A DNA stretch of 48,177 bases, taken from contig JAGVUR010000098.1 in assembly GCA_019136135.1 (NCBI GenBank), forward strand, positions 1 to 48,177. Direction: 5' to 3'. The notes under the pieces were generated by a model, which made no database searches, was not told where the DNA came from, and worked only from the letters and a program-made list of their open reading frames with translations. Shown one piece after another: positions 8,447 through 17,832 of this stretch (position 1 is its first letter; each line of letters starts with the position of its first letter). This DNA is from Verrucomicrobiota bacterium (GTDB taxonomy: Bacteria; Verrucomicrobiota; Lentisphaeria; Oligosphaerales; Oligosphaeraceae). The position numbers were made by a program, and so were the translations under genes.

Positions 8447-9547
8447 TTATTTCCTTTGCAGTCCGATGATTTTAATCAATGCGTTTTCTAGTGAGACTCG
8501 CGGTGATGTTGAAGACGAGATGCATTGCCACAGTGCATCTCGGAGTGTGCGGATTGCGGCGATGATTTCCTGCGGCGTGTATCTGGCGGCCTGTTCTGCG
8601 ATCATTTGAACCCTGTACGGGTGCATCGTCACGAAATCGGAGCCGTCTTCGACCCAGGCTTGCTTCTGGGTGTCGCCGGATTCCTCCAGCAATCGCTTCA
8701 GTGAAATTGGAGAAGATATTTTGTTGATAACCATGAACAAACGAATCTGAAGAGCCTGCCTGAAAAAGGCAGCCGCATTCAAGATCAGGGAACGGGCAGT
8801 GCGATCCTCGTCCTTGCTCTGCTCAGATATCGCATCAATGACACGAAGACATTCCTGAAGGTTCCGAAGACCCAGGAAATTTCCCATCGTCCAACCGAAT
8901 TCCTCGCCTTGGCCGACGCAGATCTGACGTACCTCGTCCAAGGTGATCTGCCCCTGGGGACCTCCCATGTAGCAGATGATTTTCTCCAGTTCGGAATCGA
9001 TGCGAGCCGTGTCCGTGCCCAGGACTTCGATCAGGTAATCGACGATTTCCCGGCTGAGATTGAGTTTTTTGTCCTTTGCCGTCAATTGTATGCAGGCTGC
9101 CATGTCTGCTTGCCAGTTTCGGTTGAGCTTGTCGGGTTTTTGGTATGTAATCAGCTCTCCCTTGTCAGTGCAAGCTTTTGCGAGTGCGCGTCTTCTGTCA
9201 ATTCCAGGTCCATCCATGACAAGGACTATGTCCTTTGGGAGTCCCTGCGCCAGGAAGGTCGCCAATTCCTTGAGGGCCTTTGAGAGCGGGGCAGTCTTGT
9301 CTCCTTCGGAAGCGAATCCTGAGAAGTGCTTGAGCCAGACTGTTTTCTGCCCACCAAGGAAAGGCGGCGATTTCAGTGACATCAGCAAATTCTGGATCAG
9401 TGCGGCGTCAGGTCCGGCGTCGCCTTCCTGGAAGCAATCGAATGCGAAGTCATCCGGCTTCGGTCCTGCTACTTGGAGGATGATCTTTTCGGCATGGGCA
9501 GCGATTTGCGCCTGGTCATTGCCTGAAATGAGGTAGATATTGGTCAT
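8447..9547 (-). CDS. holA: DNA polymerase III delta subunit
   Basis: A 366-residue clamp-loader delta subunit. It opens and wrenches the beta clamp onto DNA within the polymerase III holoenzyme. The start MTNIYLISGNDQAQ matches the usual beginning of HolA (YLL.GeD), followed by the region that handles the clamp (FDCFQEGDA..LIQNLLMSLKSPPFLGGQKTVWL), the RIDSELEKI helix typical of the family, and a helical C-terminal collar domain. Delta subunits are poorly conserved, but the layout and length fit. It lies 14 bases after the DAHP synthase gene. Confidence 0.88.
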   Translation of the reverse strand: MTNIYLISGNDQAQIAAHAEKIILQVAGPKPDDFAFDCFQEGDAGPDAALIQNLLMSLKSPPFLGGQKTVWLKHFSGFASEGDKTAPLSKALKELATFLAQGLPKDIVLVMDGPGIDRRRALAKACTDKGELITYQKPDKLNRNWQADMAACIQLTAKDKKLNLSREIVDYLIEVLGTDTARIDSELEKIICYMGGPQGQITLDEVRQICVGQGEEFGWTMGNFLGLRNLQECLRVIDAISEQSKDEDRTARSLILNAAAFFRQALQIRLFMVINKISSPISLKRLLEESGDTQKQAWVEDGSDFVTMHPYRVQMIAEQAARYTPQEIIAAIRTLRDALWQCISSSTSPRVSLENALIKIIGLQRK

Positions 9548-9561
9548 CCAGTAAAGCTCTC

Positions 9562-10638
9562 CTATTGCTGCTGGCGAATCGATTCGAGATGGATTCGATT
9601 GTAGATTTCGGCGACGAATTCCTCGTCAAGCCCGACTTTTTTTCCCTTGGCAATCACCTGTGCAAGTACGCGTTCCCATCGGGATGCTTGCAGGACGGTG
9701 ATATGGTTGTCGCGCTTGAGGTTTCCGATTTCCCTTGAGACCTTCATCCGCCTGGCGAGCGTTGTGATCAGCGTGACATCAAGCTGGTCGATCTCCAATC
9801 TCAATTGATCGAGTTTGAGTTGGTAGTTGTGGTCACCTCCTTCTGTTGAACGTGGTTTGAGGGATTTGATGATAGCATTGCATTGTTCCGGTGTCAGTTG
9901 TTGCTTTGCGTCCGAGAGCGCCTGGTTCGGGTTTGGATGGACTTCAAGCATCAGTCCTTGGAAATCCAGGTTGATCGCCTGTTGCGACAATTCGAGTATG
10001 TACTCCGTATTTCCTGCGATGTGTGACGGATCGCAGAGGCATGGGATGCTAGGGAGGCGTTGCTTCAGGTCGATGGCCAATTGCCAGCATGGCGCGTTGC
10101 GGTATTTTCCCGGGGCGACTCCTCCGCATCCTCTGAGCACGGCTCCGATTCGACGGATTCCCGCGGCACGCAATCGCTCGATGGCGCCAATCCAAAGTTC
10201 CAGATCAAGATGAATGGGGTTTTTCACGAAGACTGGGATATCGACGCCGCTGAGCGCATCGGCGATTTCCTGCACTGCAAACGGGGTTACGGTCGTGCGC
10301 GATCCAATCCAGACGGCGTCCATCTTGTGTGCCAGAGCCAAACCGACGTGCTTGGCATTGGCGACTTCGACCATGCAGCGGAATCCAAACTCCTCGCGGA
10401 TACGTTCAAGCCATTTCAGGGCTTCCTCGCCTGCGCCTTCAAAGGCGCCAGGACGGGTGCGTGGCTTCCAGGCTCCTGCACGCAAGAACGTGATACCAGT
10501 TTCGCGAAGACGCATCGCCACCTGATGCAATTGATCCTCGCTCTCCGCCGAACAAGGACCCGCGATCAAAATCGGGCAGCACAAACCGCTACCGGTTATT
10601 CCCCAATCGCTGAAATGTAAGTAATCGCTGGACATCAA
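9562..10638 (-). CDS. Bifunctional DAHP synthase / chorismate mutase (AroQ type)
   Basis: A 358-residue fusion of two shikimate-pathway enzymes. Residues about 1-260 form a class I-beta DAHP synthase, which condenses phosphoenolpyruvate with erythrose 4-phosphate: GPCSAES at 27-33, GAWKPRTRP, VKNP, and CDPSHIAGN. Residues about 270-358 form an AroQ chorismate mutase: LRLEIDQLDVTLITTLARR, then KVSREIGNLKRD, which places the active-site Arg and Lys residues. The order synthase then mutase is known from Bacteroidetes and related anaerobes, where the mutase part also serves as the feedback-sensing module. The start at 10638 is TTG, 11 bases after GGAGGAG; an ATG follows immediately and is equally possible. 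It is the first gene of the minus-strand operon, divergent from rlmD. Confidence 0.93.
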   Translation of the reverse strand: MMSSDYLHFSDWGITGSGLCCPILIAGPCSAESEDQLHQVAMRLRETGITFLRAGAWKPRTRPGAFEGAGEEALKWLERIREEFGFRCMVEVANAKHVGLALAHKMDAVWIGSRTTVTPFAVQEIADALSGVDIPVFVKNPIHLDLELWIGAIERLRAAGIRRIGAVLRGCGGVAPGKYRNAPCWQLAIDLKQRLPSIPCLCDPSHIAGNTEYILELSQQAINLDFQGLMLEVHPNPNQALSDAKQQLTPEQCNAIIKSLKPRSTEGGDHNYQLKLDQLRLEIDQLDVTLITTLARRMKVSREIGNLKRDNHITVLQASRWERVLAQVIAKGKKVGLDEEFVAEIYNRIHLESIRQQQ

Positions 10639-10680
10639 TGAAACACGGCTCCTCCGTTTTCAGTTAACACGATAAAAGAT

Positions 10681-10708
10681 GTAATATAACTCTTTTGCGG
10701 TATATTAC
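10681..10708. promoter_or_regulatory. 8-bp inverted repeat between divergent genes (possible operator)
   Basis: GTAATATA at 10681-10688 and its exact reverse complement TATATTAC at 10701-10708, separated by 12 bases, in the 133-base gap between the divergent DAHP synthase and rlmD genes. TATATT/TATAAC hexamers overlapping the arms could also serve as -10 elements, but no well-spaced -35 was found for either direction. Confidence 0.3.
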
Positions 10709-10771
10709 TTAATGTTCCAATGCGTTTTTTCAAACGTGACTGAAAGCAGGTCAATTCCATAGGTCACAGAC

Positions 10772-12007
10772 ATGACAATGAGCCAATACGAGCAAGTTTA
10801 CATTACAGATATAGCATATGGCGGCGATGGAGTAGGGCGTCTCGCGGACGGAAACGTGGTCTTCGTACCCTATACAGCCATGGGTGACCTGGTCGAAATC
10901 ATGGTCACCGAACGGAAAAAACTCTTTTGTCGCGGTGTCATCAACGAGATCATAGAGCCTTCCGCCGATCGTACCACCCCCAAGTGCAGGTACTACGGGA
11001 ACTGCGGAGGTTGCGCCTATCAACATCTGAATTACGAGGCAGAAATCGATGCCAAAACCAAGCAATTCAACGACTTGATCAGGAGAATCGGGAAATTCGA
11101 GTCGTTCCCGGAGCCGGAATTGATCTTCCCATCGCCCCTGGAGTACGGATATCGCAACAAGATCCGCCTCGAACCAGGCGAACGGAAGCTGGAGGCGACG
11201 GGCTACTTCGTCCCCTACGGATATTACATGCGGGACAATACCACGTTCTTCATGGTCAGGAGCTGCCCGCTTGCCCAGGAATCCCTCAACGCCTTGCTGC
11301 CAAGGGCGATCCGAAGCGATTGGGGCAAGCAAAATGCCAAGCGGAAGAAACCGTACACGCTGACGCTTAGGGTCACTACCGATGGCGAGACCTCATACTA
11401 CTTTGGGCAGGCGCCAGCAAATATGACATGGCTGCGGGAGCGGCTGCTGGATGTGGAATACCGCGTTCCTGTAGGCGGTTTTTGGCAAGTCAATCCCCCT
11501 GTTGCCGAGCGTCTTTTGGAGACTGCAAAAGCCTGGACGGCTGACTTGCCTGCGAGTGAACTGATTGACGTTTATGGCGGTGCGGGCACGTTTACAATGC
11601 AAATCGGTCAACGTTTTGCCAAACGCGCTCTTGTCGAAAGCGATATCCCCGCCGTTGAGGCGGCAGACTTTACGTTCCAGGAAGCCGCCATGCCCGTGAC
11701 CCTATGGAAGGGAACCGCAGATGAATTCCTGCCTGCCGACGACGGACCATTGGCGGAAGCCAACCTGTCCGAAACCCTCTTGGTCCTCGACCCGCCACGG
11801 TCTGGATGCCAACCCTCAGTCCTACAAGCGCTGATTGACAGACCGCCAAAGTTCATCCTCTACGTCTCGTGCAATGTGGCGACACTAGCCAGAGACCTGA
11901 AAATCCTCTGCGATCACAACCTCTACAAGCCGACGAGAAGCGCAATCTTTGATATGTTCCCAAAAACAGCGCACTTTGAATCAATGACACTCCTGGAACT
12001 CCAATAA
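10772..12007 (+). CDS. rlmD: 23S rRNA uracil-C5 methyltransferase, RlmD/RumA family
   Basis: A 411-residue TrmA/RumA-family RNA methyltransferase. It starts with a TRAM RNA-binding domain (ITDIAYGGDGVGRLADGNVVFVP), then the [4Fe-4S] cysteine set CRYYGNCGGC (about residues 72-81) with a fourth Cys in RSCPLAQ. The SAM-binding part includes LIDVYGGAGTF, where the family usually has a Cys at the second Gly, and VLDPPRSG. The catalytic cysteine is in YVSCNVATLARD. These enzymes methylate U1939 or U747 of 23S rRNA; which one cannot be read here. The start ATG has AGGTCA upstream. It begins a plus-strand pair with the glycosyltransferase. Confidence 0.9.
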   Translation: MTMSQYEQVYITDIAYGGDGVGRLADGNVVFVPYTAMGDLVEIMVTERKKLFCRGVINEIIEPSADRTTPKCRYYGNCGGCAYQHLNYEAEIDAKTKQFNDLIRRIGKFESFPEPELIFPSPLEYGYRNKIRLEPGERKLEATGYFVPYGYYMRDNTTFFMVRSCPLAQESLNALLPRAIRSDWGKQNAKRKKPYTLTLRVTTDGETSYYFGQAPANMTWLRERLLDVEYRVPVGGFWQVNPPVAERLLETAKAWTADLPASELIDVYGGAGTFTMQIGQRFAKRALVESDIPAVEAADFTFQEAAMPVTLWKGTADEFLPADDGPLAEANLSETLLVLDPPRSGCQPSVLQALIDRPPKFILYVSCNVATLARDLKILCDHNLYKPTRSAIFDMFPKTAHFESMTLLELQ

Positions 12008-12022
12008 TCCAATTGCTTGACC

Positions 12023-13507
12023 ATGCAAGACGAAACCCATCTTACCAAGAAGAATTCCAGCTGGCTGGTCATCATCATCGCCATCTACATCATTCGTTCA
12101 TTTTCGTGGTTTTCGGCTGAATTGTGGTATGACGAGGTGTTGACACTCACAAGATTCGTGCTCAATCCCAACGATCCCTCGTTGCTCAATGTTTTCAGGG
12201 ACTACCCGATAGCCAACAACCACATCCTCTCAACGGCAATCTACTGGTGCTGGACGCGAATCGTGGGCTTGCCGGACGAATCCCTGCTCAGGCTTCCCTC
12301 GATTTGCCTGGGCATAGGAACGATTGTCCTGATTGTCAGGCATTGGAGGCATTTTCTTGGCGACAAGCTGGCGGTCATTGGCGGGATCATCTTTGCGATC
12401 AGCCCGGTCTTCACGGCTTACGCCTATCAAATCCGTGGTTATTCGTTGACGTTTTTCCTGGCGACCCTCGCCGTATCCGGCGCCCTTGAATTGAGTCGTG
12501 ACGGCAAGGCGAAACGGGCGCAAGCGATGCTGTTTTTCAGTTCTCTTCTGTTGCCCTTAGTGATTCCCACCAATGCGATGCTCGCCTTGCCCCTGGCGAC
12601 GTTGATTGTCGCGGACGCCCGCTCGCGCCAATTGAGTTGGCGCCAAAGCCTCTTGAGTTCGCTTCCGTGCCTGGCGGGATTTGCCTTGGGGGCTGGTTAC
12701 TACCTGACGATTTTCGATCAATTGAAGCGTGTTCTTGCGGAGCCTGACGGTTGGAATTCGTGCTGGCTGGTCATCGGCAATCTTGTTTTGGCGTTGATTG
12801 CCCATGCGATTGTGCTTCCATTGGCATTTTTCAAGCATCCGAAGGCTGGGGATTGCGGTGCGCGTCGCATGGCTCCCTTGGCATGGACGGGCTTGGCTGT
12901 TTTGTGTACTGTTGGTCTTATGCTTCTTCTGTCCCGTTCCGGCCACGCTCCGTTCCCGCGTGTGTTCCTGGTTTTGCTTCCGCTGGTATCGGTTCTAATC
13001 CTGCTGGCGATTAAGGAAAACAAGCATCAGGACATCATTCCATTCACGACGCTTGCCGTGGTCATCCTGCTCAATGGGTTGCTTTGGGAACGGCTTGCAG
13101 ACAATTATACCAGGCTGCAACTTAAAAAGAATCAGGTTCCGGATAACTTGCTCCAACAGTATTATCGCGGGCAAGATGAACTGAGAGCCATCGCGCGTCA
13201 AAATGACCATGACATGGAAAGCTGGTTCGTCGTCACAGACGCATACGATATCATGACATTCCGGTTTTATTGGGTCACCAGGGGATTGCCGGCAGGACAA
13301 ACAGCTGGAGACAATGAACTTCCGGAAGATTTCTGGAACAAGATCAATCACGACAATCTGAAGCTCAGGGTCGTGGCGAAATCCCCGCAAAAGGCGGCGG
13401 AGATCTTCCAGAAGGCGGGGTTTGGAAGCAAAGACCAGCTTTTGGACAAGCTCGTTCGCATTCCCGGGATAGGCAAGCCGATTAGAGCCGTCTATGCCAT
13501 TGAATGA
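12023..13507 (+). CDS. Polytopic membrane glycosyltransferase (GT39/ArnT-like)
   Basis: A 494-residue membrane protein with about ten hydrophobic segments followed by a soluble C-terminal domain of about 130 residues. The first loop contains LWYDEVLTL, corresponding to the Asp-Glu catalytic site of GT-C enzymes that use polyprenyl-phosphate sugars (PMT, ArnT, and related). The second loop has NNHILSTAIYWCW and DESLLRLPS, also typical. Donor and acceptor are unknown; members modify lipid A, cell-wall glycans or proteins. The ATG at 12023 is preferred over an in-frame TTG two codons earlier. It follows rlmD by 15 bases. Confidence 0.8.
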   Translation: MQDETHLTKKNSSWLVIIIAIYIIRSFSWFSAELWYDEVLTLTRFVLNPNDPSLLNVFRDYPIANNHILSTAIYWCWTRIVGLPDESLLRLPSICLGIGTIVLIVRHWRHFLGDKLAVIGGIIFAISPVFTAYAYQIRGYSLTFFLATLAVSGALELSRDGKAKRAQAMLFFSSLLLPLVIPTNAMLALPLATLIVADARSRQLSWRQSLLSSLPCLAGFALGAGYYLTIFDQLKRVLAEPDGWNSCWLVIGNLVLALIAHAIVLPLAFFKHPKAGDCGARRMAPLAWTGLAVLCTVGLMLLLSRSGHAPFPRVFLVLLPLVSVLILLAIKENKHQDIIPFTTLAVVILLNGLLWERLADNYTRLQLKKNQVPDNLLQQYYRGQDELRAIARQNDHDMESWFVVTDAYDIMTFRFYWVTRGLPAGQTAGDNELPEDFWNKINHDNLKLRVVAKSPQKAAEIFQKAGFGSKDQLLDKLVRIPGIGKPIRAVYAIE

Positions 13508-13567
13508 TTTTGGCTTGGGTCGCAAGGCATATTAGGAATATGTGAACTTATCAGGACAAATTGAATT

Positions 13568-15556
13568 ATGTTATCAAAAACCCTACGATTGATTTGCTTG
13601 TTGGCGTGCGTGACTGGGTATTGTTCGTCAACCTTGGAGCGCGAGCGCTTGACGTACTACGTTTCCCCGTCGGGCCTTGATCTGAATCCCGGCGGACCCG
13701 AGCTTCCCTTTGCCAGCTTGTCTCAGGCGCGTCGCAAGATTCGCAGCATGGTGCTGACGGGGACTCTGCCTCCCGGAGGTGTGAAGATTGTCATCAGGGC
13801 AGGCCGATACCCTATTCGCGAAGGGTTTGTCCTGGGAGCGCTGGAAAGCGGCACGGAAGAGGCACCGATCGAATGGGTTGCTGAAACAGGTGCTACCTTG
13901 GTCGGGGGCATTGACTTGCCACTGGCAGCCTTCACCCACGTCAGTGATGAGGCAACCCTGGCGAGACTCGGTCAATTGGCTAGGACGCACATCAGAAAAC
14001 TCGACCTCGCTTCATACGAAAACTGCACGATCAAGCAATGGCCCGATACGGCAGAGGGATTGCCGCAACATGGCGAACTCTTCTGCAACGGAAGTCCATT
14101 GCCGTTGGCAGGATGGCCAAACCAAGGGTGGGCGACCTTCAAGGAAATTTCCGGGAAGAATTCCGACGAAGCATCATTTGAGTACGATCCAATGTTCGTT
14201 CCGGCGCTGAGATGGAAAACCGAAACCGGAATTTGGATCCATGGCTTCATGCACTACGACTGGTTTGACGAAACTATGAAGCTCAAGTCGATCGATCAGC
14301 TCAAAAATACATTGACTGTGATGACGAAGGGGAGCAGCTACGGGGTGGGGATGCCTTCCAAACGCGACCAGACTCCTCGCCGATATCGCGTGGTCAATTG
14401 CCTGGAAGAACTGGACATGCCCGGAGAATGGTTTGCGGATCACACCAGCAATACCCTCTACCTTTGGCCGCCACCCAACGCCGAATCTGTCGTCTTCACC
14501 ACTCTGGAACAGCCGGTCATAACGATTGAAAACGCATCGTACATCACCATTAAAAATCTCACGATCGATTGCACTCTGGGTGACGGTATCCTGGTGAACG
14601 GGAACCACAACCAGATACTGGATTGCAGAGTTGCCAACACAGGAGCGATTGGAATCAGGGTCAACGGAACCGATAACCGAATCGCCAATTGTGTCGTCAC
14701 ATCCACAGGCGGAACTTGCTGCCATGTAACAGGCGGCGATCCCAAAACCCTGACCCCCGGCGAAAACATCGTGGAAGACTGCCTGATCTCGCTTTCGGGG
14801 CGACGACGCTTCGCATACGCGCCGGGAATCAGCCTCCACGGCGTGGGCAACATCGTTCGCCACAATGAAATTGTCGATCATCCGCACGCCGCCCTGGTCT
14901 ATACGGGAAACGAACACATCATCGAACGGAATCTTGTCCGCAACGCCTGTGTGCTGACCTCTGACACCGGCGCATTCCATACCGCACGCAACTGGGGAAG
15001 CCAGGGCAACATCGTCCGATTCAACCGCTTCGAGGACATCAAGGGATTCAATGATCAGGCACGGGGAATCTATCTTGACGATTGCGACAGCGGCGATACG
15101 ATATCGCACAACACGTTTGTCCGGGTGAATCAAGCCGTTGACATTGGCGGCGGGCGTGACAATCGAGTCGAAGGCAATTTGTTCATCGACTGCGTTCCTG
15201 CAGTTCGTTTGGACGATCGCGGAACCCGAATGATTGCGATGAATGCCGGACCAGACAACACCTGGGATTTGGAAGCCAAGCTGAAGGCAGTCAACTACAA
15301 GCAACCGCCCTGGAGCGAACGATACCCGAAGCTCGCCACCATCATGGACAACAAGCCACAACAGCCCCTGGGCAATGAACTGATCGGAAATGTGGTCATC
15401 GGTGGAGCCGGATTCGAAATGAAGGAATCCCTTAGGCAATCGGTTACCACAGAGGACAACCAATTCTTCGATGGACAAGATGGAGTTGAGGTTGACAAGG
15501 CGATCCTCGAAAAGGTGGGGACAACCTTCTTCGGAAGACGAGGCGAAACCAAATAG
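13568..15556 (+). CDS. Secreted right-handed beta-helix glycosidase-like protein (GH141-like)
   Basis: A 662-residue protein with an N-terminal signal peptide (about residues 1-20) and a parallel beta-helix body. The opening YYVSPSGLDLNPGGPELPFASL, spread over residues 30-51, and GTEEAPIEWVAETGATLVGG are hallmarks of the GH141-like group. Further typical parts are LFCNGSPLPLAGWPN, LDMPGEWFADHTSNTLYLWPP, and the repeating coils around residues 320-520 (NGNHNQILDCRVANTG, NGTDNRIANCVVTSTG, GNEHIIERNLVRNA). GH141 enzymes include pectin-side-chain fucosidases and xylanases; the substrate here is inferred only. It leads a run with an alpha-galactosidase and a lyxose isomerase, and acts outside the cytoplasm while the next two appear cytoplasmic. 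Confidence 0.8.
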   Translation: MLSKTLRLICLLACVTGYCSSTLERERLTYYVSPSGLDLNPGGPELPFASLSQARRKIRSMVLTGTLPPGGVKIVIRAGRYPIREGFVLGALESGTEEAPIEWVAETGATLVGGIDLPLAAFTHVSDEATLARLGQLARTHIRKLDLASYENCTIKQWPDTAEGLPQHGELFCNGSPLPLAGWPNQGWATFKEISGKNSDEASFEYDPMFVPALRWKTETGIWIHGFMHYDWFDETMKLKSIDQLKNTLTVMTKGSSYGVGMPSKRDQTPRRYRVVNCLEELDMPGEWFADHTSNTLYLWPPPNAESVVFTTLEQPVITIENASYITIKNLTIDCTLGDGILVNGNHNQILDCRVANTGAIGIRVNGTDNRIANCVVTSTGGTCCHVTGGDPKTLTPGENIVEDCLISLSGRRRFAYAPGISLHGVGNIVRHNEIVDHPHAALVYTGNEHIIERNLVRNACVLTSDTGAFHTARNWGSQGNIVRFNRFEDIKGFNDQARGIYLDDCDSGDTISHNTFVRVNQAVDIGGGRDNRVEGNLFIDCVPAVRLDDRGTRMIAMNAGPDNTWDLEAKLKAVNYKQPPWSERYPKLATIMDNKPQQPLGNELIGNVVIGGAGFEMKESLRQSVTTEDNQFFDGQDGVEVDKAILEKVGTTFFGRRGETK

Positions 15557-15631
15557 GGGCGAAAAATCTTTCGCTCCTTGCAGGAAGGATTTGGTTGAGT
15601 AGATTATGAAAATCCTTGTTGGAAGCAACAA
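15557..15631 (+). promoter_or_regulatory. Two hairpins in the gap between the beta-helix and alpha-galactosidase genes
   Basis: The 118-base gap holds GGGCGAAA-AATC-TTTCGCTCC (15557-15577; no U-run follows, so not a classic terminator) and a perfect inverted repeat TTGTTG-GAAG-CAACAA (15616-15631). The second could be a repressor site or an RNA hairpin ahead of the downstream gene. No strong promoter was recognised. Confidence 0.35.
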
Positions 15632-15674
15632 ATTCTGCGAAATATCCATAGTCTAAAATAGGAGTTGAGTTTAG

Positions 15675-17813
15675 ATGTCATTTTCACGAAATGCAGGGAA
15701 TTGGTCCATTACGTTCGCGTCGGAATCATCGGAGCTTGTGTTGACGAATGGGAACAAGGTGGCGCTCAAGCTGTCCTCCTCGGTATTGATCAAAGATCAG
15801 CAGTGGTGCTTGGCGCCGCCGATGGATGCGGTGTCCAGCAGATTGGCGTTGGTGGCTCCAGACGGCAATGTCCAAGGCTACCTGACCTTTGCTGGAAATG
15901 GAGGCAGGTTGGAAATCAGGGCGATTCATAGGACGGCGCAATTCTACCATGGAATCCTGTCCTTCGAAGGAAGCGTTTCCTTCCCAGGTGCATTTGCCTG
16001 CCGCTGCCAGCCGCCGGAAGTCGTCAATGTCATCCAAATGGGTACGGGCATGACCGATAGCAAGTGCAACGATGCCTTGTTTGATCGCGAGCATGACCGA
16101 TGCCTCGTGTTCTCAGGAGCGAATCAACTGGAAATCACAACCGTTGATACCGATACCTTCAACCTCAAGTTCCAATTGGTCATCCAAAAGGCGGCGCAGG
16201 CGGCAATCGTCCTGGAATTGCATGACGACTACTACAAGGATCGATACATCCCGTACTACGAGCCGATCAACAAGAAACGCTGCCCCTCGCCACCAACCGG
16301 CTGGATGTCCTGGAACGTCTATTTCGATCAGGCAGGAGCTAAGGAAAACCTCGATGAAGCACGAATCGGAGCTAGGGAACTCAAACCCTTCGGAATGGAA
16401 TTCTGGTCGATCGAATCATGGCAGGGGAATTCCGACTCGTTGCCGGTATCCAAGTTCGACAACCTCAACCTCACCGCACATAAAGGACAATTCCCCGAAG
16501 GCATGGGAAAGCTCGCAAAGGATATCAGGGAAATCGGATTCAGGCCCGGCATCTGGACAGCGCCTTTCGGTACGGGGAGTGACGAATTCTACCAGGAGCA
16601 CAAGGATTGGTTCCTGCATGACGAAAATGGAACGCCTTTGAAAACCTGGAACGGAAAATATACGATCGACCCGTCAAACGACGAGGTGATCGAATACCTC
16701 AAGCAATACCATCGGCACGCTTCCCAAGAGTGGGGGTATGAATTCTTCAAGATTGACGGCATGTCAGGGCGCAGCCATGGATATTGCGCGCACTTCTTCG
16801 AGCGTCCCGAGGTACGCGCCCGCTTCAAGGATCCAACCTGCCCGAATCCCTTCGAGCGTTGTGCCTCCGCCTTCCGCGAAGGCATCGGGCCGGACCGGGT
16901 CTTCCTAGCCTGCCAAGGACACTACACGGGCCCCGAGGCGGGAGTAGGGGACGCATCGCGAATCGGCGGCGATATCGTGGCGCCCAATACGGATTCCAAT
17001 TGGAATAACATCCTGAGCCAGGCGAGGGCGACCCTCAATCAGCTTTTCGTACATAATATCGTCTTCTATATGGATCCTGATACACTTCTGGTCGGCGACT
17101 ACCACCCGCTTGAAGAAGCGCGGGTAACGGCGACAGTCGTGGCGCTACCAGGACAAATGATGTTCGCAGGCGACAAATTGGCCACGCTATCCGAAGAGCG
17201 GATGATGCTACTCAAGCAATCCCTCCCTGTCTGCGACGTCCATCCGATGAACCTCTATCCGGTCTTCGATATGGCGCCAATCTGGGATCTCAAGGTCAAA
17301 AGGGACTTTGCCAACTGGGATGTGGTCGCACTCTTCAATTGGTCGGACAATGATGCCGAAATCGGATTCTCATTCGAAGAACTCGGACTCGACGACGACA
17401 AATCCTACTTGATCTACGAATACTGGACCAAGGAATTCCAGGATATCTTCGAAACCAACTTCAGCATGACCGTCCCGGCGCATGGAGTCAGGCTCATCGC
17501 CATACACGAAGACTTGGGACGACCGCAATTCCTCTCCTCAAGCAGGCATATTACCCAGGGTGCCATCGATCTGAAGGCGCTGGAATGGGATGCCAAGAAG
17601 CAAAACTTGACCGGATCCGTGGAATTGGTCGCCAACCATCCGACAACGCTTACGTTCTACATCGGAGATGCACATACCCTCCAGCGAGTCGCGGTGCCAG
17701 GAGTCGATATGGCGCTGAAATTGGACAATACGGACGGAATCCTCCAAGTTACGCTTACTGCGGCAAAGAATCAATTGGCGGACTTCACCATCAAGGTCGA
17801 GAAGAAAGGATAA
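15675..17813 (+). CDS. Alpha-galactosidase-like glycoside hydrolase (clan GH-D, GH36-type)
   Basis: A 712-residue enzyme of the GH27/GH36 clan, expected to remove terminal alpha-galactosyl (or alpha-GalNAc) residues. An N-terminal beta-sandwich (about 1-200) precedes a TIM barrel that starts at PPTGWMSWNVYFD. The nucleophile is Asp361 in FFKIDGMSG and the acid/base is likely Asp433 in SRIGGDI, both in the canonical places. A C-terminal beta domain follows, with extra sandwich sequence after about residue 600. There is no signal peptide, so the enzyme is probably cytoplasmic and acts on imported oligosaccharides. The ATG is preceded by TAGGAG. It sits between the secreted beta-helix protein and D-lyxose isomerase, 19 bases before the latter. 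Confidence 0.88.
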   Translation: MSFSRNAGNWSITFASESSELVLTNGNKVALKLSSSVLIKDQQWCLAPPMDAVSSRLALVAPDGNVQGYLTFAGNGGRLEIRAIHRTAQFYHGILSFEGSVSFPGAFACRCQPPEVVNVIQMGTGMTDSKCNDALFDREHDRCLVFSGANQLEITTVDTDTFNLKFQLVIQKAAQAAIVLELHDDYYKDRYIPYYEPINKKRCPSPPTGWMSWNVYFDQAGAKENLDEARIGARELKPFGMEFWSIESWQGNSDSLPVSKFDNLNLTAHKGQFPEGMGKLAKDIREIGFRPGIWTAPFGTGSDEFYQEHKDWFLHDENGTPLKTWNGKYTIDPSNDEVIEYLKQYHRHASQEWGYEFFKIDGMSGRSHGYCAHFFERPEVRARFKDPTCPNPFERCASAFREGIGPDRVFLACQGHYTGPEAGVGDASRIGGDIVAPNTDSNWNNILSQARATLNQLFVHNIVFYMDPDTLLVGDYHPLEEARVTATVVALPGQMMFAGDKLATLSEERMMLLKQSLPVCDVHPMNLYPVFDMAPIWDLKVKRDFANWDVVALFNWSDNDAEIGFSFEELGLDDDKSYLIYEYWTKEFQDIFETNFSMTVPAHGVRLIAIHEDLGRPQFLSSSRHITQGAIDLKALEWDAKKQNLTGSVELVANHPTTLTFYIGDAHTLQRVAVPGVDMALKLDNTDGILQVTLTAAKNQLADFTIKVEKKG

Positions 17814-17832
17814 CCTTCCCAGGAGTAAAACG

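Noticed and set aside
14174..15649. 491-residue minus-strand open frame
   Set aside because: It lies opposite the GH141-like gene, has no family motifs and no ribosome site. It is a codon-bias shadow.
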